Assembly (NCBI RefSeq): GCF_002266465.3
Contig: NZ_CP029427.2
Span: forward strand, 4,900,501-4,964,500
Origin: Bradyrhizobium symbiodeficiens
GTDB lineage: Bacteria > Pseudomonadota > Alphaproteobacteria > Rhizobiales > Xanthobacteraceae
Length of the DNA: 64,000 nt
Direction: 5' to 3'
Shown here: positions 1 through 7,981 of the stretch, in pieces
Position numbering within the stretch: position 1 is the first letter of the stretch
Layout of the letters: each line of letters begins with the position of its first letter
Position numbers and translations under genes: made by a program
Notes under the pieces: generated by a model
The model's database searches: none
Seen by the model: only the letters and a program-made list of their open reading frames with translations
What the model was told of the DNA's origin: nothing

Positions 1-1
1 C

Positions 2-1219
2 TTCATCGAGCTGTGGCCGCAAGAGGTGTATTACTTCACCGGCCTGCTCATCCTCGCGGCGATGATGCTGTTCCTGATGAACGCAGTCGCGGGGCGGCTG
101 TGGTGCGGCTATCTGTGCCCGCAGACGGTGTGGACTGATCTGTTCTACGCCGTCGAGCGCTGGGTCGAGGGCGATCGCCGCGAGCGCATGCAGGGCGACA
201 AGCGCTACTGGACCTTCGACCACATCCGAAAGGTCGCACTCAAACACTTCCTCTGGATCATGATCGCCTGGTGGACCGGCGGCGCCTGGGTGCTGTATTT
301 CGACGACGCGCCGACGCTGGTGAAGGAGCTCGCCACCTTCCAGGCCCCGTTCACGGCCTATCTCTGGATCGGCATCCTGACCGCGACGACCTATGTCTTC
401 GCCGGCCACGCCCGCGAGCAGATGTGCATCTACATGTGCCCGTGGCCGCGCATCCAGGCGGCATTGACCGACGAATGGGCGCTCAACGTCACCTATCGCC
501 GCGACCGCGGCGAGCCGCGCATGTCGGTGAAGAAGGCGGAAGCCGCCCGCGCCCACGGCGATTTCGCCGGCGATTGCGTCGACTGCCACCAGTGCATCAA
601 TGTCTGCCCGACCGGCGTCGACATCCGCCACGGCATCCAGCTCGGCTGCATCCAGTGCGGCCTGTGCATCGACGCCTGCGACAACGTGATGAGCGAGATC
701 GGCCGGCCCAAAGGCCTGATCGGCTACGACACCGACATCAACATGCAACGCCGGCGCGAGGGCAAGCCGCCGATCTATCGCATCATCCGCGCGCGCACGT
801 TGGTCTATACCGCAGCCATTGCCATCGTCGGCACCATCATGGTCTACACCCTCGCCACCCGCGCGACGATGGACGTCAACGTGCTGCACGAGCGCAATCC
901 GCTGTTCGTTCAGCTCTCGGATGGCGGGGTCCGCAACGATTACACCGTCCGCATCCTCAACAAGGGCGCGGAAAGATCTTTCGCGCTCAAGGTCTCAGGC
1001 CTGCCGGGCGCCACGGTTCGCGTCGCCGGCGTCGAGCCGGGTCCCGACGGCAACCCGGTCGTTCAAGTTGGACAGGATCAGACCCGCGAGGTCCGGATGT
1101 CGGTGCAGGTTTCGCCCGACCGCGTGCCCAGGGCGGCGATCGATATCGGAGTTGAAATCACCGACGTCGGCAGCGGAGAGCGCGCCGAGGCGCGCGATCA
1201 TTTCGTGCCGAAGGAGTGA
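2..1219 (+). CDS. ccoG: Cytochrome c oxidase accessory protein CcoG/FixG, 5' end outside the window
   Basis: The reading frame is open from the first base, so the gene is cut by the window edge; about 405 residues are visible. CcoG is a membrane iron-sulfur protein needed for maturing cbb3-type cytochrome oxidase, probably in copper handling. Visible hallmarks are two ferredoxin-type cysteine clusters (CVDCHQCINVCP and CIQCGLCIDACD), further CxxxCP motifs (CGYLCP, CIYMCP), several membrane segments, and a C-terminal Ig-like periplasmic domain that ends with the gene. In the usual order fixH, fixI and fixS follow directly; here the next gene is an unrelated one on the opposite strand, so this may be a second or orphan copy. 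Family assignment is firm; the orphan status depends on what lies upstream. Confidence 0.93.
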   Translation, partial: FIELWPQEVYYFTGLLILAAMMLFLMNAVAGRLWCGYLCPQTVWTDLFYAVERWVEGDRRERMQGDKRYWTFDHIRKVALKHFLWIMIAWWTGGAWVLYFDDAPTLVKELATFQAPFTAYLWIGILTATTYVFAGHAREQMCIYMCPWPRIQAALTDEWALNVTYRRDRGEPRMSVKKAEAARAHGDFAGDCVDCHQCINVCPTGVDIRHGIQLGCIQCGLCIDACDNVMSEIGRPKGLIGYDTDINMQRRREGKPPIYRIIRARTLVYTAAIAIVGTIMVYTLATRATMDVNVLHERNPLFVQLSDGGVRNDYTVRILNKGAERSFALKVSGLPGATVRVAGVEPGPDGNPVVQVGQDQTREVRMSVQVSPDRVPRAAIDIGVEITDVGSGERAEARDHFVPKE

Positions 1220-1244
1220 AAGTCGATGCTGCGGAGCAATCGTC

Positions 1245-2129
1245 TCAAGCCATGAGACGTTGCAGCCTCGACTGCGCGCGCGGGGCCATGATGATATCAG
1301 GCGCGAGCTGGACCGAACTGTCGCCGACGAGCTCTTCCGTCACGACGTTGAACCGAACCAGTTCCGCCTGGCCGAACGCCGTCGAGATCGCGACGTCGGC
1401 GGCGTCGCGGCCGCGAGCAATGACGATCCGGCCGACGCGTGGATGGTTGTGGCGCGCGTCAAACGTGTACCAACGACCACCGATATAGGCCTCGAACCAG
1501 GCGCTGAAATCCATCGGTGCCGGGTCGGGAGGCACCCCGATATCGCCGAGATAGCCGGTGCAATAACGCGCCGGAATGTTCATGCAACGGCACAACGTCA
1601 CGGCCAGATGGGCGAAGTCCCTGCATACGCCGATGCGCTCGGCATGACCTTCGGACGCCGTGCGGTCACCGCGTGCAAACTGATAGCCGAATTTGATGCG
1701 GGCGTGGACATAGTCGCAAATCGCCTGCACGCGCTGTCCACCGCCTTCTATCGAGCCGAAGGTAGACCAGGCCAGATCCGCCAGTTTCTGGGTGTCGCAA
1801 TAGCGGCTGCCCAGCAGATACACCAGCGCGTCGTCGGGCAGGTCCTGGAGCTGAACCTGAGCTGCGAACGGCGCCGCCGGCTCGGGAACGCCGGAATCTT
1901 CGATCACGAAGTCGTTGCGGATCTCGATCAGACCGCTTGGCGCGACCAGGCGGGTGCAGACGTTACCGAAGGCATCGAGATAGTCCCTGGTGCCAACACC
2001 GGGCGTGGTCTGGATGGCGTGCGGGGACAAGAGATCGCCGTGCCGGGACGGATGCACGCTCAGCATCAGGATCATCGGGACGTCTTGAAGGCATTTGAAC
2101 GCAATGTCGTAGCCGGCGCGAATCTTCAA
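1245..2129 (-). CDS. Transglutaminase-like protein with Ser in place of the usual His
   Basis: The 294-residue protein has the bacterial transglutaminase-like (papain-fold) core, with the cysteine motif GVCRDFA near residue 169 and the Asp motif YTFDARHN. At the place where the family usually has HAW, the sequence reads SAWFEAY, so the Cys-His-Asp triad is incomplete. The start chosen is TTG at 2129, preceded by GAGGAG at good spacing. The frame stays open to 2330, but it would then run into the divergent gene, and the added residues look random. It is divergent from a second transglutaminase-like gene with about 200 bases between. The function is unknown; such proteins may be peptidases or amidases. 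Confidence 0.85.
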   Translation of the reverse strand: MKIRAGYDIAFKCLQDVPMILMLSVHPSRHGDLLSPHAIQTTPGVGTRDYLDAFGNVCTRLVAPSGLIEIRNDFVIEDSGVPEPAAPFAAQVQLQDLPDDALVYLLGSRYCDTQKLADLAWSTFGSIEGGGQRVQAICDYVHARIKFGYQFARGDRTASEGHAERIGVCRDFAHLAVTLCRCMNIPARYCTGYLGDIGVPPDPAPMDFSAWFEAYIGGRWYTFDARHNHPRVGRIVIARGRDAADVAISTAFGQAELVRFNVVTEELVGDSSVQLAPDIIMAPRAQSRLQRLMA

Positions 2130-2328
2130 GATCGTCTCCTCGGAGTCGTCGTTGACCTCGAACGCAAACACCTGCCCCGGCGTATTCGTTCCGCGTCTTC
2201 GGCTGCAGCGCTGCTGAAATGAAGGGCAATTGTGCCTGTCGCCCCCTCTCCTCCGCCGTACCCTTCGAATCCCTGCTTGGACCGGGGACGAAAGCAGGAT
2301 CATATAGCCGCGGGCCAGAAGCGAGCAC

Positions 2329-3246
2329 ATGACAACCTACGCCGTCCACCACAGAACGATCTACCGCTACCGTAAGCCGGTGAAGCTCGGGCAGCACCAG
2401 CTGCTATTCCGGCCACGCGACAGCTATGACCAGCGCCTGCTCGACTGCCGGCTCGTCATCCGGCCCGAACCCGCCGAAGTCCGCTGGATTCACGACGTCT
2501 CGGGCAATTGCCTCACCCTGGTCGACTTCGACACCGTGAGCGACCAGCTCCAGTTCGACACCACCATCGAGCTCGACCATACGCCGGAAAACACCCCGGA
2601 CTTCCGAATCGAGGACTATGCCCGCGAGCATCCGTTCGCCTATGCCGACAGCGAGCTGCCCGATCTCGAACCCTATATGCGTCGCCATCATCCCGACGAC
2701 GGCGCGGTGGAGGAGTGGCTGGCCAAATTCGTGGCAGCGGACGGCCGGCGGCCCACGGGCCAATTGTTGATGACGCTCAACGAGGCCATTGCCGAAGGCT
2801 TCTCCTACCAGCGCCGGACGATGCGGGGAACACAGACGCCTGCGGAGACGCTCGAGCTGCAGCAGGGGACATGCCGCGACTTCGCGCTGCTGATGATGGA
2901 GGCGGCACGCGCGCTCGGCTTCGCCGCCCGCTTCATCACCGGCTATGTCTACGTTGCCGATCGCGACGGGCCGGTGCGGCTCGGCGGCGGCTCGACCCAC
3001 GCATGGTGCTCGATCTACGTGCCCGGCTCGGGCTGGGTGGAGTTCGATCCGACCAACGGCATCGTCGGCAATCGCGACCTGATCCGGGTCGGCGTCGCCC
3101 GGACGCCTGAGCAGGCCATCCCGCTCTGCGGCTCCTATTGGGGGGAACCCGAGGACGATCTCGGCATGGAAGTCTCGGTAAACGTGAAGACCGGGCTGAC
3201 GTCTCCGGCCGACCAGCCGGCGGCGCTATCGTCAACGCGACGTTAA
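2329..3246 (+). CDS. Transglutaminase-like cysteine peptidase family protein
   Basis: This 305-residue protein has the N-terminal bacterial transglutaminase-associated domain (about residues 1-85, with YAVHHRTIYRY) and a transglutaminase-like core with a complete triad: Cys182 in GTCRDFA, His224 in STHAWC and Asp240 in EFDPTNG. There is no signal peptide, so it is probably cytoplasmic. It is transcribed away from the related gene at 1245-2129, with which it shares a divergent intergenic region of about 200 bases; such pairs are common in Rhizobiales. The substrate is unknown. Start ATG 2329 places the conserved N-terminal motif at the very beginning. Confidence 0.9.
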   Translation: MTTYAVHHRTIYRYRKPVKLGQHQLLFRPRDSYDQRLLDCRLVIRPEPAEVRWIHDVSGNCLTLVDFDTVSDQLQFDTTIELDHTPENTPDFRIEDYAREHPFAYADSELPDLEPYMRRHHPDDGAVEEWLAKFVAADGRRPTGQLLMTLNEAIAEGFSYQRRTMRGTQTPAETLELQQGTCRDFALLMMEAARALGFAARFITGYVYVADRDGPVRLGGGSTHAWCSIYVPGSGWVEFDPTNGIVGNRDLIRVGVARTPEQAIPLCGSYWGEPEDDLGMEVSVNVKTGLTSPADQPAALSSTRR

Positions 3247-3351
3247 CAATTTCGCGCAAATTGACGTGGCCCCCGAACGGCATTTTCCATCCTATGCGCT
3301 AGCATGCTCCACATAACTCGGGCTCGGCCCGTGTGAACGGGGACGAGGGAC

Positions 3352-4545
3352 GTGGTCGACATCGCGCAGCAGGCAGCGATCCATCCGGCACCGGCGGCGG
3401 ATGCCACGACGGCGCGCGTGCCGCTCATTGCGATCGACCCCGGTCAGTGGCGCGCACTCGCGCAGCGGGCGATCGAGCCGAACGGATATTATCTACCCGG
3501 CTGGGAGCTCGCCGTCAGCGCCACCGCGCGGGGCCGCACCGAAGCCTCGGCATTGCCCGCATTCGACGGCTCTTCGACGCGATTGATCGGGCTGATGCCG
3601 GTGATCCCGCTATGGCGCGCCGTGAAGATTCCCCTGCCCGCGCTGGTGAGCGCGCATCCCTACGGCACGCTTTGCAGCCCGCTGATCGACCGCGATGCCC
3701 CGATCGAGGCGGCCACGCGACTGTTGCAGCAGGCGCGCGAGGCCGGCGCGCATGCACTAGTGCTCAATGACGTCGCGCTCGACGGTGCCGCGATGACTGC
3801 GTTGAAGCAGGTCCTGGACCGCGACGGCCTGAAGCCGCGCGTGCTGTCCTCCTACGTCCGCGCCAGCCTCGATGCGACGCAGGATGACGAAACGCTGCTA
3901 CGCGAGGCGCTCGGCACCAAGAAGCTCAAGGAGCTGCGCCGACAACGCCATCGCCTCGAAGAGCACGGCCCCGTTTCATTCGACGTCGCACGCCGGCCTG
4001 ACGAGATCGGGCCCGCACTCGAGACATTCCTGCAGCTCGAAGCCAGCGGCTGGAAGGGCAAGCGCGGCACCTCACTGGTCCAGCATGCGGGCGATGCGAC
4101 TTTCATTCGCCGCGCCGTGCCGACCCTGGCCGAGACCGCGCAATGCGAGATCATCATGCTTCGCGCCGGGACGACACCGATTGCCGCCGGCATCGTGCTG
4201 CGTCATCAGGACCGCGCGTTCTTCTTCAAGCTCGGCATCGACGAGCGCTTTGCGAAATATTCCCCGGGCGTGCAGCTCACCCTCGAGCTGACGCGCCATC
4301 TCTGCGCCGATCCCGCCATCGCCAGCGCGGACTCCACCGCGAGCGCCGACCATCCCATGATCAACCCGATCTGGCGCGGGCGCTTCGCGATCGGCGACGT
4401 GCTGATCCCGCTGCGGCGACACGATCCGGTCGTCGCGCTCATTCATGGAGCGCTGCTCGGCCTCAACGCCGCGCATGAGGCTGCGCGACGTGTGGTCCGC
4501 CGGCTCCGCAAACCAGCGAAGACTACTCCGCCGCCTGCGCGTTGA
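3352..4545 (+). CDS. GNAT-superfamily (FemAB/BioF2-like) acyltransferase, putative
   Basis: The 397-residue cytoplasmic protein resembles the tandem GNAT-fold acyltransferases related to FemAB and CelD. A charged helix (KKLKELRRQRHRLEEHG, about residues 187-203) precedes the second GNAT-like half, which contains ASGWKGKRGTSL and the strand FFFKLGIDERFAKYSPG; both are typical of this group. The start is GTG 3352 after GAGGGA. It overlaps the convergent DsbA-like gene by 23 bases. Relatives transfer amino acids or acyl groups in polysaccharide or peptidoglycan assembly, but no substrate can be named here. Confidence 0.8.
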   Translation: MVDIAQQAAIHPAPAADATTARVPLIAIDPGQWRALAQRAIEPNGYYLPGWELAVSATARGRTEASALPAFDGSSTRLIGLMPVIPLWRAVKIPLPALVSAHPYGTLCSPLIDRDAPIEAATRLLQQAREAGAHALVLNDVALDGAAMTALKQVLDRDGLKPRVLSSYVRASLDATQDDETLLREALGTKKLKELRRQRHRLEEHGPVSFDVARRPDEIGPALETFLQLEASGWKGKRGTSLVQHAGDATFIRRAVPTLAETAQCEIIMLRAGTTPIAAGIVLRHQDRAFFFKLGIDERFAKYSPGVQLTLELTRHLCADPAIASADSTASADHPMINPIWRGRFAIGDVLIPLRRHDPVVALIHGALLGLNAAHEAARRVVRRLRKPAKTTPPPAR

Positions 4546-5188
4546 TCTCCGCCGAAACCTGGCGGATGGCGCGCGCCAGCAGGTTCGGGTCCTGCGCGCC
4601 GGAGACGGCGTATTTCTGTGCAAAGACATAGGTCGGCACGCCGGAGATGCCCTTCTCGGCGGCCTCCTGCGCGTCCGCGGAGACGCGCGCGACGTCCTCG
4701 TCGGTGGCAAGGCGCTTGCGCACGTCGTCGGCGTCGAGGCCGACATCGGCCGCCGCCTGCACCAGCACGTTCACATCGGTGAGATCGCCGCCGTCGCGGA
4801 AATACAGCTCCATCAGGCGCTGCTTCATCTCGGGCGCCTTGCCGATCGCTTCCGCCCACAGGATCAGGCAATGGCAGTCGGTGGTGTTGGGCTGGCGCGC
4901 CACCAGCTCGGGCTTGTAGAGAAGGCCCTCCTCGCTCGCGGCCGCGACGACGCGCCCCGCAATGCCCTTGTAGGCCTCGACCGAGCCGAATTTCTGCGTG
5001 AGATAGGCCTCGCGGCTGATGCCCTCGCGCGGCACCCAGGGATTGAGAAAGAACGGGCGGAAATTGAGCTTGACCGGGACATCCGGCACGAGCGCCAGCG
5101 CGCTCTCGATCCGGTGCTTGCCGATATAGCACCAGGGGCACACCACGTCGGAGACGACGTCGATCTGGAGCGGTTTCAGCGTGCTCAT
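4523..5188 (-). CDS. DsbA-family (FrnE-like) thiol oxidoreductase
   Basis: The 221-residue protein carries a thioredoxin-fold CPWC active site at residues 17-20 directly after the first strand, a helical insert, and the cis-proline motif GISGVPTYVF near residue 180. This is the FrnE / 2-hydroxychromene-2-carboxylate isomerase-like branch of the DsbA family. It has no signal peptide, so it is probably cytoplasmic, unlike classical DsbA. FrnE-type proteins are linked to disulfide chemistry and oxidative-stress tolerance. Its 3' end overlaps that of the acyltransferase gene on the other strand. Confidence 0.9.
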   Translation of the reverse strand: MSTLKPLQIDVVSDVVCPWCYIGKHRIESALALVPDVPVKLNFRPFFLNPWVPREGISREAYLTQKFGSVEAYKGIAGRVVAAASEEGLLYKPELVARQPNTTDCHCLILWAEAIGKAPEMKQRLMELYFRDGGDLTDVNVLVQAAADVGLDADDVRKRLATDEDVARVSADAQEAAEKGISGVPTYVFAQKYAVSGAQDPNLLARAIRQVSAEINAQAAE

Positions 5189-5257
5189 GTCAGGCGCCTC
5201 CTTCGGGCGATAAGGGTTCGTCGGAAGATAAGCCGAACCCGCCCCGAGGCAAGGGCG

Positions 5258-6079
5258 CTAGATCATGGCTGCTGCCATCTGCCTGAGCCGCTCGGCGGTG
5301 CGCTCGTCGGCCGGGAAGAAGGTTTCCAGCGCCAGCTCGGACAGGGTGATGTCGACCGGCGTGCCGAATACCATGGTGGTGGAGAAGAAGCTCAGGATCT
5401 CGCCGCCGTGTCGCAGCTTGAACGGGATCGCGACATTGTCGCTCGACAGCGGCCCCGCGCGCGCCGGAATCGGATAGCTCTTGAGGTCGGTGTAGAGCTT
5501 GATCAGCTCAGGATCGGCCGTCACCTCGCATTGCCGGTGCAGACGCTCCAAGAGATGCCCGCACCACTCCGCGAGATTGACGGTGCGCGGCGCCAGCGCC
5601 TCCGGATGAAAGGCGAGCCTGAGCACGTTGAGGGGCTGGCCGAGCAGATGCTGCGGAATGCCGGCGAGCAGCGGCGCCACCATCCGGTTGGCGGAGACCA
5701 GGTTCCAGTGCCGGTCCACCGCGAGCGCGGGATTCGGCTCATGTGCTTTGAGCACGAGGTCGATCGCCTGGCGGGCTGATTTCAACGCGGGATCCTCCAG
5801 CTGGCGCTGCGGAAACGCCGGCGCGTAGCCGGCCGCGACCAGCAGCACGTTGCGTTCGCGCAAGGGCACGTCGAGACGCTCGGCGAGCCGCAGCACCATG
5901 TCGCGCGACGGCGCGGCGCGGCCGGTCTCGACGAAGCTGAGATGACGCGCCGAGATTTCGGCCTCGCCCGCGAGATCGAGCTGGCTCATACGGCGGCGCT
6001 GCCGCCATTCGCGCAAATGGTCGCCGATGTGAACCGGCTGGCTGCGGTCGGCCTGTGCCGTGGATGCATGTGCGTTCAT
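5258..6079 (-). CDS. XRE-family transcriptional regulator with MmyB-type ligand-binding domain
   Basis: The 273-residue protein has an N-terminal helix-turn-helix of XRE type (about residues 18-75, with LREWRQRRRMSQLDLA and SARHLSFVETGRAAPS). A long C-terminal domain of the MmyB kind follows, containing NWNLV-like and FHPE stretches (RHWNLVSANR, RLAFHPEALAP). MmyB domains are PAS-like and bind small hydrophobic ligands. ATG 6079 is preferred over the in-frame TTG six bases upstream. The gene is divergent from a small gene and from the membrane protein at 6451. A perfect palindrome at 6115-6131 in the intergenic region is a good candidate for its operator. Confidence 0.9.
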   Translation of the reverse strand: MNAHASTAQADRSQPVHIGDHLREWRQRRRMSQLDLAGEAEISARHLSFVETGRAAPSRDMVLRLAERLDVPLRERNVLLVAAGYAPAFPQRQLEDPALKSARQAIDLVLKAHEPNPALAVDRHWNLVSANRMVAPLLAGIPQHLLGQPLNVLRLAFHPEALAPRTVNLAEWCGHLLERLHRQCEVTADPELIKLYTDLKSYPIPARAGPLSSDNVAIPFKLRHGGEILSFFSTTMVFGTPVDITLSELALETFFPADERTAERLRQMAAAMI

Positions 6080-6114
6080 GAGCAAAAACCTAGCATGCGA
6101 ATTTCAGAGCTTCC

Positions 6115-6131
6115 ATTACCCCCGAGGTAAT
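6115..6131. promoter_or_regulatory. Palindromic operator candidate, ATTACC-N5-GGTAAT
   Basis: This is a perfect six-base inverted repeat with a five-base spacer. It lies 36 bases upstream of the XRE regulator start and 50 bases upstream of the small gene at 6181. XRE regulators of this class often repress their divergent neighbours, so binding of the 5258-6079 product here is a reasonable inference. Confidence 0.5.
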
Positions 6132-6180
6132 CGAAACCGACCCCGCACGGCGGCATCCTCAGTGGCAACAGGAGTTCGCC

Positions 6181-6411
6181 ATGATTGCTCTCGTGATCTA
6201 CCGCGCCGTCGCCGACCACGTCGTTCCCTTCGCCGTCACCCTGACCACGCGGATGCTGGCGCGCAGCCTCAACATGCCGGAGCCGCTGCTGCATTCGACC
6301 GGCGACTATGTGGTCGCGCGGGTCACGGCCTTCGAGCACGGCGTCGGCAGAAGCCTCTGTCCGTTCCGCCTCGCCCGCCTGCTCCGCGCCTGGTGGCGCG
6401 GACGGCATTGA
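6181..6411 (+). CDS. Small hypothetical protein divergent from the XRE regulator
   Basis: This is a 76-residue frame with ATG 6181 preceded by CAGGAG at proper spacing. The product is basic toward the C terminus (RLARLLRAWWRGRH) and has a moderately hydrophobic N-terminal half; no family is recognised. Its position directly downstream of the palindrome at 6115-6131, and 39 bases ahead of the membrane protein gene, suggests that both plus-strand genes are co-transcribed and controlled by the XRE regulator. Confidence 0.6.
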   Translation: MIALVIYRAVADHVVPFAVTLTTRMLARSLNMPEPLLHSTGDYVVARVTAFEHGVGRSLCPFRLARLLRAWWRGRH

Positions 6412-6450
6412 GTTTCATCCAAGCCCACCCCCCAACCACGGAGACCTCAA

Positions 6451-6849
6451 ATGATCGATGCATCCACCTTCCTGCGCCGCGCGCTGCTTGCCGATGCCAT
6501 CTTCAGCGGCGTCGCCGCCCTCGGCTTCACTTTCGGCGCAAGCGCGTTCGCGACACTGTTCAACCTGCCGGAAGCGCTGCTGCGCGAGACCGGCCTGTTC
6601 CTGATTGCCTACGCCGCGCTGGTCGGCTGGTTGGCGTCGCGCGCTTCGGTGGCGAAGCCACTGGTGCTGCTGGTCGTGGTCGGCAATGCGGCCTGGACCG
6701 TCGGCAGCATCGCGCTGCTGTTGTCGGGCGCGGTGTCGCCGAACCTTGCCGGCGAGCTCATGGTCGTCGCGCAGGCAATCGCCACCGGCGTGTTCGCCGA
6801 GCTGCAATATGTGGGATTGCGGAAGAGTGCGCGCGTGGTGGCGGCGTGA
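6451..6849 (+). CDS. Small integral membrane protein, function unknown
   Basis: The 132-residue protein has four clear hydrophobic segments (about residues 10-32, 45-65, 68-92 and 98-118) and no other recognisable motif. ATG 6451 is preceded by a GGAG-like stretch in the intergenic region. It probably forms an operon with the small gene at 6181. The last 50 bases of this gene recur, diverged but gap-free and in frame, at 10731-10780, beyond an accessory insert; the terminal residues here may therefore come from an ancient insertion event. Confidence 0.8.
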   Translation: MIDASTFLRRALLADAIFSGVAALGFTFGASAFATLFNLPEALLRETGLFLIAYAALVGWLASRASVAKPLVLLVVVGNAAWTVGSIALLLSGAVSPNLAGELMVVAQAIATGVFAELQYVGLRKSARVVAA

Positions 6850-6850
6850 T
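6801..6850 (+). repeat. Left copy of a 50-bp direct repeat (3' end of the membrane gene)
   Basis: By eye 41 of 50 positions match 10731-10780 with no gap. Both copies encode nearly the same C terminus and the same TGA stop (VVAA* in both). The two copies bracket about 3.9 kb of accessory DNA, as attachment-site or target duplications do. Confidence 0.6.
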
Positions 6851-7671
6851 GGCTTCGTGACATGACGCGGCACGGCCCGAGAGAACGCGAACGTCTCCTC
6901 AAATCGCATCGTATCCAAATGCATGCATGACCTCGCGTTCTCGCGGCGCATTTCGCCCGAGCTTTGCCCGATCGATCGCGCCCTTCGTTGCCGGAGGGCG
7001 CAGGGAAGGCCGGGCGCCGGCGGCACCCGCAGGTCCGTGGGCGATAAGAACGCACACGGGGTGGACCACAGGTGTGCCGGTCGCCCGGCCTTCCCTGCGC
7101 GGATGGTTTTAACGGTGTCCTTCGTGCTCTCCTCGGGGAGCGTTGCACTATTGCCCCCGTCCCCTTGCGGCTGATCGATGTGAGGACCCGGTCGGGCCGC
7201 CGCATCACCGCAAGACTTGACGCCAGAACCCCGGGCGTCGGGACCACACGACTTCTCCGTCCGCGGACGGCCTGGCCTCAGCGCCCGGGGCTTGGTGTGC
7301 GCACCCCCGACCATCGACCAAACCGCTGTGACCGCACCGTGTCGTATGCGCATCGCGCCGGGACTCAACGGTCTCCCGTCCCTGTCCCCACGCAATCACG
7401 CCGGCGCTACCGCGTCCACCGCACCCCGGCCCGCATCTCGTGACGATCGCGAAGCGCCCCTCTGGCAGGGCCGGGATGGCGAATGTATGCCACAAATCCG
7501 AATTTCGGAAAAGCGATATATTTTTGCTGCGAGGGATTGACGCGGGTTTGGGTGTTTTGCCCGACGGGTCGCCGTGCCAATCGGAGCCGGCAGGCGACGA
7601 CGCCCAACGCCCGGATGCGACGTCCGCTTTCGTTTGAGGATAGCAGCGAGTACGGCGCGCGGCGCTAAAAG
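6851..7671. other. Gene-free stretch with repeat-like DNA and a long hairpin
   Basis: No frame here has coding character: all are short, overlapping and rich in Arg, Pro and Ser, with no supported start. The segment contains an imperfect inverted repeat (6998-7027 with 7071-7100; the outer 19 bases pair perfectly). A GC-rich stretch and then a stretch with TTTTGCCCGACGGGT near 7555 follow. From memory, similar DNA occurs between genes in other bradyrhizobia, so I read it as a dispersed non-coding repeat; a genome-wide search would settle this. Confidence 0.5.
6998..7100. repeat. Long imperfect inverted repeat (30-base arms)
   Basis: The arms 6998-7027 and 7071-7100 share GCGCAGGGAAGGCCGGGCG as a perfect outer stem of 19 base pairs. 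The inner part is mismatched and the spacer is 43 bases. It could be a structured RNA, a MITE-like element or a transcription barrier; no T-tract follows on either strand. Confidence 0.6.
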
Positions 7672-7707
7672 GCGATGGGCTCCGCAAAGCTCAAGAGTCC
7701 TACGAGC
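7672..7707. repeat. Degenerate REP copy
   Basis: This resembles the REP at 10691-10727. Shared blocks in the same order are AAGGCGATGGG, CGC, GCTCAA and TCCTACG, with substitutions and a short deletion between them. Together with the perfect REP copies at 10371 and 10693 it brackets the two-gene accessory operon. Confidence 0.5.
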
Positions 7708-7818
7708 TGGCTCTTCAAGCCCCCTCCACGTTTCCACCAGTTCGGAGCATATTCGGGCACAAATGCGCCCATCAAGGTATTATCCAAACAACATATGCTG
7801 AGCGCGAACTGCGACCGC

Positions 7819-7893
7819 GGGCGGCGAAAGCCCTGGATGGTAAGAAAATCCCTCGGAGCAATTCCGGACTGGTTCAAGTCCGGTGCCGCACCA
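7819..7893 (+). other. tRNA-like remnant (T-arm, acceptor-like pairing, CCA)
   Basis: The stretch GGTTCAAGTCC is a canonical T-loop sequence. ACTGG (7868-7872) pairs with CCGGT (7880-7884), and GCCGC (7885-7889) pairs with GCGGC at 7821-7825, giving near tRNA length and ending in CCA at 7891. The D-arm and anticodon arm cannot be drawn convincingly, and the stems are out of register by two bases relative to the CCA. I therefore read it as a decayed tRNA 3' end, as left by integrated elements, and not a working tRNA. Confidence 0.3.
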
Positions 7894-7981
7894 TCTTCAA
7901 GTAACGTTCTGACTTTTTTGCAACCGGGACGACCCGGGTACGCTAGTTTCTATTGCCGCTCCGAATCACGATTGGACTTTC

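Noticed and set aside
6850..7800. Several frames of 60-160 codons on both strands
   Set aside because: They overlap each other in all frames, have no ribosome sites and show no residue pattern of a real protein.
7921..7937. CCGGGACGACCCGGG-type inverted repeat before the DUF4209 gene as an operator
   Set aside because: Very short and GC-only arms, expected by chance in this genome; not enough support.
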